From NCBI GenBank assembly GCA_026014515.1, contig JAOZIG010000211.1, forward strand, positions 1 to 11,055: a stretch of 11,055 nt of DNA, given 5' to 3'. Below, piece after piece: positions 4,999 to 11,055 of the stretch. Made by a program: the position numbers and the translations under genes. Within the stretch, counting starts at the first letter, position 1. Every line of letters starts with the position of its first letter. The notes beneath the pieces are model-generated. The model saw only the letters and a program-made list of their open reading frames with translations. It was not told the origin of the DNA and did no database searches. Source of the stretch: Candidatus Bathyarchaeota archaeon (lineage in GTDB: Archaea; Thermoproteota; Bathyarchaeia; TCS64).

Positions 4999-6426
4999 AT
5001 GAAGCTTGATCATCTCAGAGTAGCACAGAGTAGCATTGACATCGGTGACCCTCATATCTGCAGTGACTCACTTAACAGAAACAGCATAATTGACGCAATC
5101 TATGAGCCATTAATCCAAAGGAGTAAACCCGGATACTTTGTCCCTGCCCTTGCACGTACTTGGAGCCTTGAGCCAGATGGTTTGACTTGGCTCTTCAGAA
5201 TACGAGACCATGTACAGTTTCACAATGGAGATCGTCTCACTGCACGTGATGTAGTTGCTAGCATGAACAGGATAATAGATCCCTCTATCGGTGGTGCCTT
5301 TGGGACACAGGGCGTTTACGCTAGTTACATAGGTGACGCGGAGTTTTCGGCTCCACGACCAGATATTTTCAAGATAAAAACCCGCGAACCCATGGCTGAC
5401 CTTTTGGATTTACTCTCTGAGATGCCTATAGCTCCAGAAAATGAACTAGACAAGCTTCCACGCGAATACACCGGTACAGGACCTTACTTTGTTAGTTCAA
5501 AACGACGCGGAGAATTAGTGTTGGAACGTTATCGTGGGCACTGGGGTAAGACTGGTGTCGCTGATGAGGTATCATTTATCGAGGTACCAGACTCGAAAAC
5601 TCGCTCAGAGATGGTCTTGGATAGAGATGTGAATATCGGTTCCCTGATTGACGTCAAAGATACTGTGATACATCAAGACTCAGAAAGAACCCACATTAAG
5701 TCACTTGAGAGCAGCCTATGCATTATCTTCATGATGAACTCCCAAGAAGGAGCTTGCAGCGATAAACGCATCAGACAAGCCCTAAACTATGGATTAGACA
5801 TAGAAGCTGTCATCAAACAGGTGAAGAATGGAGCGGCAACACGACTGAACGGGTATCTTACGCCACATCATTTTGGTTATAATTCTGATACAGAGCCATA
5901 TCCATACGATCTAGATCACGCGAAATCGCTACTAGCTGAGGCAGGATATGTTGATGGACTAAAACTTACTATTGATTTGCCGACTCGCATGCCTGATGAA
6001 GCGCTGGAGCTAGGAGAGATAATGAAGACCTACTACGCTAAGATTGGCATAGATGTGGAACTCGTTAGTTACAGTGATCGTCCGGGATACGCTGAGATGG
6101 TTCGCGATAAACAGATTCATGACTTATGCTGTTTTGACTCTAGTCCTCTCAGTACCTTTAGGGTTCTCAGAGAGAAGATACATTCAGGTTTCAAGGGTCC
6201 GTGGTGGGAAGGATACAGTAACCCGGAGGTAGACAGGTTGATCAATGAGGCTCAGAGGACATTTGATACTGAGAAACGAGGGAAAATCTACCAACAGGTA
6301 TTCCAATTGATCCATGATGATGCTCCTTGGCTGTTCCTCTACCGACCAACCTACTACTGGGCAGTATCAGACAAGTTGAAAGAATGGCGTCCAGCCTCAA
6401 CAGGGATACTTAGGTTAGCTGAGTAG
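4999..6426 (+). CDS. Solute-binding protein family 5 (DppA/OppA/NikA-like), no signal peptide
   Basis: The 475-residue protein belongs to the family 5 binding proteins that deliver peptides, nickel or sugars to ABC importers. Visible family marks are the opening strand LRVAQSSIDIGDPH, the LARTWSLEPDGLTWLFRIRDHVQFHNGDRLTARDV block (about residues 51-86), DKRIRQALNYGLD (about 252-264), the YDLDHAKSLLAEAGY helix (about 304-318) and the closing DDAPWLFLYRPTYYW segment. Such proteins normally carry a signal peptide or lipobox before the opening strand. Here the ATG at 4999 begins directly at that strand, and in-frame stops (4960-4962, 4966-4968) exclude any upstream extension. No permease or ATPase gene adjoins. 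It may be cytoplasmic, a sensor or a decayed import component; the ligand is unknown. The start has no ribosome site; a weak TATTTTCC at 4972-4979 would suit a leaderless transcript. Confidence 0.9.
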   Translation: MKLDHLRVAQSSIDIGDPHICSDSLNRNSIIDAIYEPLIQRSKPGYFVPALARTWSLEPDGLTWLFRIRDHVQFHNGDRLTARDVVASMNRIIDPSIGGAFGTQGVYASYIGDAEFSAPRPDIFKIKTREPMADLLDLLSEMPIAPENELDKLPREYTGTGPYFVSSKRRGELVLERYRGHWGKTGVADEVSFIEVPDSKTRSEMVLDRDVNIGSLIDVKDTVIHQDSERTHIKSLESSLCIIFMMNSQEGACSDKRIRQALNYGLDIEAVIKQVKNGAATRLNGYLTPHHFGYNSDTEPYPYDLDHAKSLLAEAGYVDGLKLTIDLPTRMPDEALELGEIMKTYYAKIGIDVELVSYSDRPGYAEMVRDKQIHDLCCFDSSPLSTFRVLREKIHSGFKGPWWEGYSNPEVDRLINEAQRTFDTEKRGKIYQQVFQLIHDDAPWLFLYRPTYYWAVSDKLKEWRPASTGILRLAE

Positions 6427-6427
6427 C

Positions 6428-6847
6428 CTATTCCCCGTATGGTTTTGTGTCAAAGGTGAGAAACTCTATCACATAGCCTTCTGGGTCCCATATTAGGAAT
6501 CCACGCATGTCTATGTCTCCGCTTTTCTGTGGTGGGTGATTTGTTTCTACGCCTTTCTTGGTGAGCATATTGTACCATTCATCTACGTCTTCAACGAATA
6601 CACTGAGCATCACTGGTTTCTCCTCCTGTGGCTTCAGGTATCCTTTTTCGGAGTCAACTAATCCGATGTGGCTGTCTTGTCCAACCTTGAATATCTTGAC
6701 CCATTCCCTGTCCATGACATTCTTGAAGCCCAGTTTTTCCCCGTAGAACTTGGCTGCTTTCTCTATGTCCTTATAGTAGGTGAATGTAATCATGCCTTCA
6801 ATGCCTTTCATGGGTTCATCAAGCCTGTATTGGATTATAAGTTCCAC
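6428..6847 (-). CDS. VOC-superfamily (glyoxalase/bleomycin-resistance fold) protein
   Basis: This 139-residue protein has the two βαβββ halves of the vicinal oxygen chelate fold. The first half starts with MITFTYYKDIEKAAKFYGEK (about residues 19-38), where the helix 'EKAAKFYGEKLGF' is a family mark; the second half has VMLSVFVEDVDEWYNMLTKKGV and ends with the typical WDPEGYVIEFLTF (about 120-132). Family members include glyoxalase I, dioxygenases and drug-binding resistance proteins. Only the last glutamate (VIEF) is clearly a possible metal ligand, so the activity cannot be named. I use the GTG at 6847, about 23 bases after a TATA-like stretch; an ATG 12 codons later (6811) would still give a complete domain and is a real alternative. 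It follows two drug-exporter-type ABC genes on the same strand and ends one base from the convergent binding-protein gene. Confidence 0.85.
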   Translation of the reverse strand: MELIIQYRLDEPMKGIEGMITFTYYKDIEKAAKFYGEKLGFKNVMDREWVKIFKVGQDSHIGLVDSEKGYLKPQEEKPVMLSVFVEDVDEWYNMLTKKGVETNHPPQKSGDIDMRGFLIWDPEGYVIEFLTFDTKPYGE

Positions 6848-6857
6848 TAGGATTCAA

Positions 6858-6887
6858 TGAAAAATAGATAAAAAGGGAATATTCCCT
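6858..6887 (-). terminator. Palindrome plus T-tract after the ABC operon; overlaps the VOC promoter region
   Basis: A perfect 14-base palindrome AGGGAATATTCCCT (6874-6887) covers the last bases of the second ABC gene. On the minus strand it is followed by TTTTTATCTATTTTT. This could form a five-pair stem with a T-tract and end the ABC transcript. The same T/A-rich run (about 6861-6873) lies 20-25 bases before the GTG of the VOC gene and could equally be its TATA region, with the palindrome as an operator. Confidence 0.45.
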
Positions 6888-9042
6888 AGAGTTTTGATAG
6901 GTTTTCCTCTACGAGGTAGTATTTTCCCTCATTCTCAGCTATTATGCCGATGGGGGTGAGTCTCATCTGTATCATCATCTGGAAGTGTCCCTGTATTCCA
7001 AGTTCCTCCATGGTTTTTGCTGTCTCAGGTGAGGTTGCCTGTTTGTCCTTGAAGATTTTAATGACCTCCATGGCTCTTTGACGCATCATCTCAGGTGATG
7101 GATTTCCTCCGCCCATGCCGCGTCCTCTTCCTCCACCCATCTTGGGCATCATGGATTCCTGTGGCTTGTCATAGACCTCGACTGGTTTGATGTACTCAAA
7201 GTCAGCGTCGTCTATGGTGCCCTTGAACTGGCTCATGTAGAGGTTATAGTAGAAGCCCTTCTGTTCTAGAAGTTCTTCATGGGTTCCTCTTTCTATTATC
7301 TCGCCGTGGTTGATGACCAGTACCATGTCTGCGTTTCTGATAGTGCTGAGCCTGTGGGCGATTACGAAGCTGGTTCTTCCCTCCATGAGGTTCAGTAACG
7401 CCTGTTGTATCTGTACCTCTGTTCTGGTATCTACGCTGCTTGTAGCCTCGTCCAGTATCAGTATAGCTGGGTCAGCTACGATGGCTCTTGCGATGCTCAG
7501 TAGCTGGCGTTGTCCTTGGCTTAGGTTTGTGGCTCTTTCGCTGAGGTTGGTCTCGTAGCCTTTTGGTAGGCGTCGTATGAAGCCGTCTGCGTTTGCTAGT
7601 TTGGCTGCTGCGATGCAGTCTTCGTCTGTTGCTTCGAGGTTTCCGTATCTGATGTTCTCCATGACGGTTCCGCTGAATAGGAAGACATCCTGTAGGACGA
7701 TTCCAAGCTGTCTTCTTAGGTCATCCTTCTTGATGTGTTTGATATCCATGCCGTCGATGGTGATCTCCCCGTCCTGAATATCGTAGAACCTTGTCAGGAC
7801 GTTTACGATGGTGGTTTTTCCTGCGCCTGTTGGTCCTACTAATGCTATGGTTTGTCCGGGTTCAGCCTTCAACGTAATGTCTTTCAGTACCTGTTGGTCG
7901 GGTAGGTATCCGAAGTCAACGTTCTCGAATACTACTTCGCCTTCTAGGTCGTAGACTGTTGCTGCGTCTGGTGCGTCTGTTAGCTCTGGCTCGGTGTCGA
8001 TTATCTCGAATATTCTTTCTGCGCCTGCGAGTGCTGATAGTATGCTGTTGTATAGGTTTGCGAAGTGTCTTAGGGGGTCTGCGAATCTTCTGCTATAGGT
8101 GATGAAGGCTGAGATTACTCCTACTGTCACCATTCCCTGTAGTGCCATGTAGCTTCCTACTCCAGCGACTATGGCGATGTTTGCGTTGCTCAGTATTCCT
8201 ACGAGTGGGGGAACAAGCATCGCGTAGGTCATGGCTTTGATGCCTAGGTCTCTGACGCTGTTGTTCATTGTTGTGAATTTTCTGTTTACTGTTTCTTGTT
8301 GGTCGAATGCGATTACTACTCTTTGCCCTGTGATGGTTTCCTGTACTGTGCTGTTTAGCATACCGAGGCTCATCTGTAGTCCCTTGAAGCTCTCACGGGT
8401 TCTTCCACCTATCATGGCTGTCATTATCACCATGATGGGGAACACGATGAGGCTCGCTAGTGCCAGTTTGACGTTCAGGCTGAACATCATCACGAGGATA
8501 CCAACAAGTGTAATCAGGCTACTAATTAGCTGTGTCACGTTATTGGATATTGCCTGTCCTATGGCGTCAACATCGTTTGTGAGCCTGCTCATTAGGTCTC
8601 CCGCTGGGTGAGTATCAAAGAACTTTAGACTCAGGGTTTCCATGTGCTCAAATAGTTCTTTTCTCAGCTTCTTCAGGCTCCGCTGGCTGATGCTAGCCAT
8701 AATGTAACCTGCACCCGCTGATGCTATTCCACCTGCGATGTAGGTTCCAGCTATCAGAAGTACGATTCTGATTAAGCCTTCTTGGTCGCCGCCCATTATG
8801 AACTGGTCAATTGCTACTCCTTGTAGATAGGGGGCGACTAGGCTGAGCAATGTGTTGCCGATTGTGAGTATTGCTACTAGTACAAGTGATATCTTGTACT
8901 CGCTCATGTATCCGAGTAATCGGTTTAGTGCGCCTCGGGTGTCTTTTGGTTTTTCGATAGCGCCCATCACGTGGGGTCCACGACCACCGCGTGGCATTGA
9001 CTGTTGTTCGTCTTGTTTATCGTTGTTATTGTTTCTGCTCAT
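6886..9042 (-). CDS. ABC exporter half-transporter, catalytic subunit, with C-terminal winged-helix-like extension
   Basis: This 718-residue type IV (MsbA/LmrCD-like) half-transporter has a polar Gly/Asn-rich N-terminus (1-45), six membrane helices at about 50-330, and a nucleotide-binding domain at about 365-605. Walker A is GPTGAGKTT (403-411), the Q-loop is Gln451, the signature LSQGQ is at 507-511 with Gln509 in place of the usual Gly, Walker B ends Asp531-Glu532, and the H-loop is His563. Its own ATP site is therefore complete, but its signature is altered. After the domain come about 110 extra residues: a linker, a GGGRGRGMGGG stretch (636-646), and a 68-residue segment that looks like a winged helix. 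The closest bacterial arrangement I know is YheH/BmrD paired with YheI/BmrC. GGAGGTG (9056-9050), inside the upstream gene, precedes the ATG by 7 bases, and the two reading frames overlap by one base. Confidence 0.93.
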   Translation of the reverse strand: MSRNNNNDKQDEQQSMPRGGRGPHVMGAIEKPKDTRGALNRLLGYMSEYKISLVLVAILTIGNTLLSLVAPYLQGVAIDQFIMGGDQEGLIRIVLLIAGTYIAGGIASAGAGYIMASISQRSLKKLRKELFEHMETLSLKFFDTHPAGDLMSRLTNDVDAIGQAISNNVTQLISSLITLVGILVMMFSLNVKLALASLIVFPIMVIMTAMIGGRTRESFKGLQMSLGMLNSTVQETITGQRVVIAFDQQETVNRKFTTMNNSVRDLGIKAMTYAMLVPPLVGILSNANIAIVAGVGSYMALQGMVTVGVISAFITYSRRFADPLRHFANLYNSILSALAGAERIFEIIDTEPELTDAPDAATVYDLEGEVVFENVDFGYLPDQQVLKDITLKAEPGQTIALVGPTGAGKTTIVNVLTRFYDIQDGEITIDGMDIKHIKKDDLRRQLGIVLQDVFLFSGTVMENIRYGNLEATDEDCIAAAKLANADGFIRRLPKGYETNLSERATNLSQGQRQLLSIARAIVADPAILILDEATSSVDTRTEVQIQQALLNLMEGRTSFVIAHRLSTIRNADMVLVINHGEIIERGTHEELLEQKGFYYNLYMSQFKGTIDDADFEYIKPVEVYDKPQESMMPKMGGGRGRGMGGGNPSPEMMRQRAMEVIKIFKDKQATSPETAKTMEELGIQGHFQMMIQMRLTPIGIIAENEGKYYLVEENLSKL

Positions 9043-10781
9043 TACTGGGCACCTCCGTTGCCGAGTTGGCTATCATAAATTTCCTTGTAGATTGGGCTAG
9101 TGTCCATCAGTTCAGTGTGTTTTCCTTCTGCGACTATCTTTCCTTCATCTAATACCAGTATCTGGTCCGCGTTTAGTACTGTGCTGATCCGTTGTGCGAT
9201 AACAAACCGTGTGGTTTCTGCTAGTTGTTCTTCAAGTGCTTCTTCGATCTTGATCTCTGTCTCGATGTCAACAGCGCTTGTGCTGTCATCGAGTATCAGA
9301 ATCTTGGGTTTAATCAGCAAGGCACGAGCAATAGCTAGTCTCTGCTTCTGTCCGCCGCTTAGGTTTGTGCCTCTTTCTCCCACCATGGTGTCATATCCGT
9401 TGGGGAATCCCATGATGAAATCGTGGGCTTGTGCTGCTTTTGCGGCTTGTTCGACTTCTTCTTGTGTTGCGTCTGGTCTACCGTATCTGATGTTATCCCT
9501 GATGGTTCCGCTAAATAACGAGACCTCTTGGAGACTGATGCCTATGTTGCTTCTCAGACTCTCCATATCAACGTCTCTGACATCATACCCATCAATGGTC
9601 ACCTGTCCCTTCGTAGCATCGTAGAACCTTGGGATCAGGTTGATAAGACTAGATTTACCTGAACCTGTTGAACCTAGAATCGCTACGTTCTCACCGGGCT
9701 CAGCTGTGAAATTAAGGTCTCTGAGCACAGGGTCGCCCCCGTCTTCTGAGTAGCTAAACTCTACATCTTTGAAGACAACTTTTCCTTTAATATTGCTTAA
9801 CTTTATGGCGTCTGGTTTGTCTTGTATATCTGGTTCAGCGTCGAGAACTTGCATTATTCGTTCAGCTGATGCGCTGGCTGAGCTGATCTGTCCCGCCATC
9901 ATTGCTAGCATCATAACCGGGAACATGGTGCTGAACACGTAGTTCACGAATGCCATGATGGTGCCAACACTGGTGGTTCCCGCGAAAACTTGCATGCCTC
10001 CATAGTAGATGATGGCTACAGTAGCCATGTTCATGATTACCATTGTGAGTGGGAAGAATATGCTCAATAGTTGTGTGAACTCTAGCTGTGTCTCGAAGAG
10101 TTGGTTATTTGCGTCCTCGAATCGTTCATTCTCGTAGTCTCTTCGTACAAATGCTTTGACTACGCGTATTCCGACGAGGTTTTCCTGCATTACTTGATTC
10201 AAGTACTCTAGTCTTTCCTGTACGCGTGCGAAGAATGGCTGTACTCTGCTTATGAACATGTACACGAGTATTGATGTTACGGGTATCATAACGAACATGA
10301 CTCGTGATAACTCAAAGTTAGTCAGTATCATGATGCTGAGGCTGCCGACGAACATCAATGGGGCACGTGTGAACATCCTCAGTAGCATCGTGAAGAACAT
10401 TTGTACCTGAGTTAAATCGCTAGATAATCGTGTCAACAACTGACCTGTAGTAAAGTCATCTAGGTTTCCAAAGCTGAAGCTCTGTATCTTCTTAAACAAA
10501 TCCTCTCTGATGTCTGCCTCCATTTTTCTGGATGCTCGTACCGAGAAAACGGTGTTACCTATCATGAATACTGCGCTGAGTATGCTAGCGCCAATCATGA
10601 GAAGGCTTGTTGAAATGATTTTATCCATATCTTTGTTAGCGACACCATCATCGATGATCACCTGAATTAATCTAGGTATGCTAAGGTCAGCTACCACTAC
10701 TAGTCCTAAGAGAATGATAGCTGCGACTATCTCTTTCCTATATGGTTTGGTGTATTTTGAAATTCTTCTAAGTTCACTCAT
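9042..10781 (-). CDS. ABC exporter half-transporter, degenerate-site subunit (LmrC/BmrC/YheI-like)
   Basis: This 579-residue half-transporter pairs with the next gene to make a heterodimeric exporter. Six membrane helices fall at about 17-40, 57-80, 137-156, 160-180, 241-262 and 272-295. The nucleotide-binding domain spans about 335-575: Walker A GSTGSGKSS (370-378), Q-loop Gln418, an intact signature LSGGQ (474-478), and Walker B ILILDD (494-499). Asp499 replaces the catalytic glutamate, and Gln530 replaces the H-loop histidine in IAQRIST. These two changes define the non-hydrolysing subunit in heterodimers such as BmrCD and TM287/288. Substrates are probably lipophilic drugs or lipids, but the sequence cannot tell. 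The ATG at 10781 overlaps the end of the PadR gene by 8 bases and lacks a ribosome site, so it is probably translated by coupling. Confidence 0.94.
   Translation of the reverse strand: MSELRRISKYTKPYRKEIVAAIILLGLVVVADLSIPRLIQVIIDDGVANKDMDKIISTSLLMIGASILSAVFMIGNTVFSVRASRKMEADIREDLFKKIQSFSFGNLDDFTTGQLLTRLSSDLTQVQMFFTMLLRMFTRAPLMFVGSLSIMILTNFELSRVMFVMIPVTSILVYMFISRVQPFFARVQERLEYLNQVMQENLVGIRVVKAFVRRDYENERFEDANNQLFETQLEFTQLLSIFFPLTMVIMNMATVAIIYYGGMQVFAGTTSVGTIMAFVNYVFSTMFPVMMLAMMAGQISSASASAERIMQVLDAEPDIQDKPDAIKLSNIKGKVVFKDVEFSYSEDGGDPVLRDLNFTAEPGENVAILGSTGSGKSSLINLIPRFYDATKGQVTIDGYDVRDVDMESLRSNIGISLQEVSLFSGTIRDNIRYGRPDATQEEVEQAAKAAQAHDFIMGFPNGYDTMVGERGTNLSGGQKQRLAIARALLIKPKILILDDSTSAVDIETEIKIEEALEEQLAETTRFVIAQRISTVLNADQILVLDEGKIVAEGKHTELMDTSPIYKEIYDSQLGNGGAQ
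9050..9056 (-). promoter_or_regulatory. Strong ribosome binding site of the second ABC gene
   Basis: The minus strand reads GGAGGTG within the last codons of the first ABC gene, 7 bases before the ATG at 9042. It nearly fully matches the archaeal anti-Shine-Dalgarno sequence and is the best such site in the window. It suggests that the second subunit is made in at least equal amounts despite the TAATG overlap. Confidence 0.7.
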
Positions 10782-11055
10782 TTTGTTTCTTGTCCAGTTT
10801 TTCTATTTCCAATAATGCTGCATCAAGTATCTCCTTGAATTGCTCCAAGTCCTCAACTGATTCAACGCTATTCTCAATTCGATCAAGGAGCTTACTGAAA
10901 CTTTCAAAGACGTCCTCGGGCATCCGTCTGAATAAGCGCCAGTATACCCTGCGCATGTTCTTGTTCCGGTCCCTGATCTCCTTATCATGTTCTTTATGTG
11001 CCTGAAGGTGTTCAAGCCCTTTCTCAGTTAATGAGAAACGCTTCAGACTAGGATC
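10774..11055 (-). CDS. PadR-family transcriptional regulator, 5' end outside window
   Basis: The minus-strand frame stays open from the right edge (11055) to TGA at 10776-10774, giving the last 93 residues. They begin DPSLKRFSLTEKGLEHLQ: the 'RxSLTEKG' segment is the wing and following helix of PadR-type winged-helix regulators. A long charged helix follows (KEHDKEIRDRNKNMRRVYW), then a second helical segment to the end (DLEQFKEILDAALLEIEKLD), the region PadR proteins use to dimerise. The recognition helix lies beyond the window. It overlaps the first ABC gene by 8 bases, so the regulator and exporter are one operon. LmrR, a PadR protein that binds drugs directly and represses lmrCD, is the obvious bacterial parallel; the inferred role is drug- or stress-responsive repression of this operon. 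Confidence 0.85.
   Translation of the reverse strand, partial: DPSLKRFSLTEKGLEHLQAHKEHDKEIRDRNKNMRRVYWRLFRRMPEDVFESFSKLLDRIENSVESVEDLEQFKEILDAALLEIEKLDKKQNE

Noticed and set aside
6889..7092. C-terminal part of the second ABC gene as a separate regulator gene
   Set aside because: It is continuous in frame with the transporter with no stop between them, and I see no ribosome site at Met652 or Met653.
9100..9624. Plus-strand frame of 174 codons opposite the first ABC gene
   Set aside because: The Ser-rich translation is the complement of the conserved nucleotide-binding domain; no ribosome site or recognisable domain.
1..11055. CRISPR arrays, insertion sequences, rRNA or tRNA genes, prophage parts
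   Set aside because: No regularly spaced repeats, transposase motifs, terminal inverted repeats or structural RNA consensus were seen on either strand.

Overview
The window is archaeal. The left third carries the secretion and ribosomal cluster ftsY – secE – spt5 – L11 – L1 – L10, with archaeal-type proteins: a 56-residue SecE, a 155-residue two-domain Spt5, a 160-residue L11 and a P0-type L10 with a helical spine. Genes have GGTGA/GGAGG-type ribosome sites, several TATA-like boxes lie about 25-40 bases before starts, and some starts look leaderless. I cannot place the lineage from sequence alone. TAG is the commonest stop (7 of 14 genes), which argues against its routine use as a sense codon.

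Layout. 1-708 (+) is the 3' part of ftsY, then secE (750-920). The stretch 921-1232, where secE and spt5 would often be almost adjacent, instead holds a small gene on the minus strand (934-1095, a 53-residue single-pass membrane protein with its own TATA box and ribosome site) and the promoter of the spt5 operon. Spt5, L11, L1 and L10 follow at 1233-3740 (+), closed by a T-rich terminator. L10 is short, with no acidic C-terminal tail, and no L12 gene follows it.

From 3846 to 6426 (+) come three unrelated accessory genes: a flavodoxin, a free-standing LigD-type 3'-phosphoesterase with all its expected catalytic residues, and a peptide/nickel-type solute-binding protein that has no signal peptide and no permease beside it.

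From 6428 to the right edge everything is on the minus strand. In transcription order: a PadR-family regulator (5' end beyond the window), two ABC exporter half-transporters joined by 8-base and 1-base overlaps, then a VOC/glyoxalase-fold protein behind a palindrome and T-tract. The two ABC subunits form a textbook asymmetric heterodimer: the degenerate residues of both map to one composite ATP site. The arrangement resembles the bacterial LmrR–LmrCD drug-efflux module. The second ABC subunit also carries a C-terminal extension that looks like a winged helix after a Gly-rich linker. This extension, the antisense small membrane gene, the tail-less L10 and the leaderless-peptide binding protein are the parts most worth a second look. 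I do not see a complete novel system.
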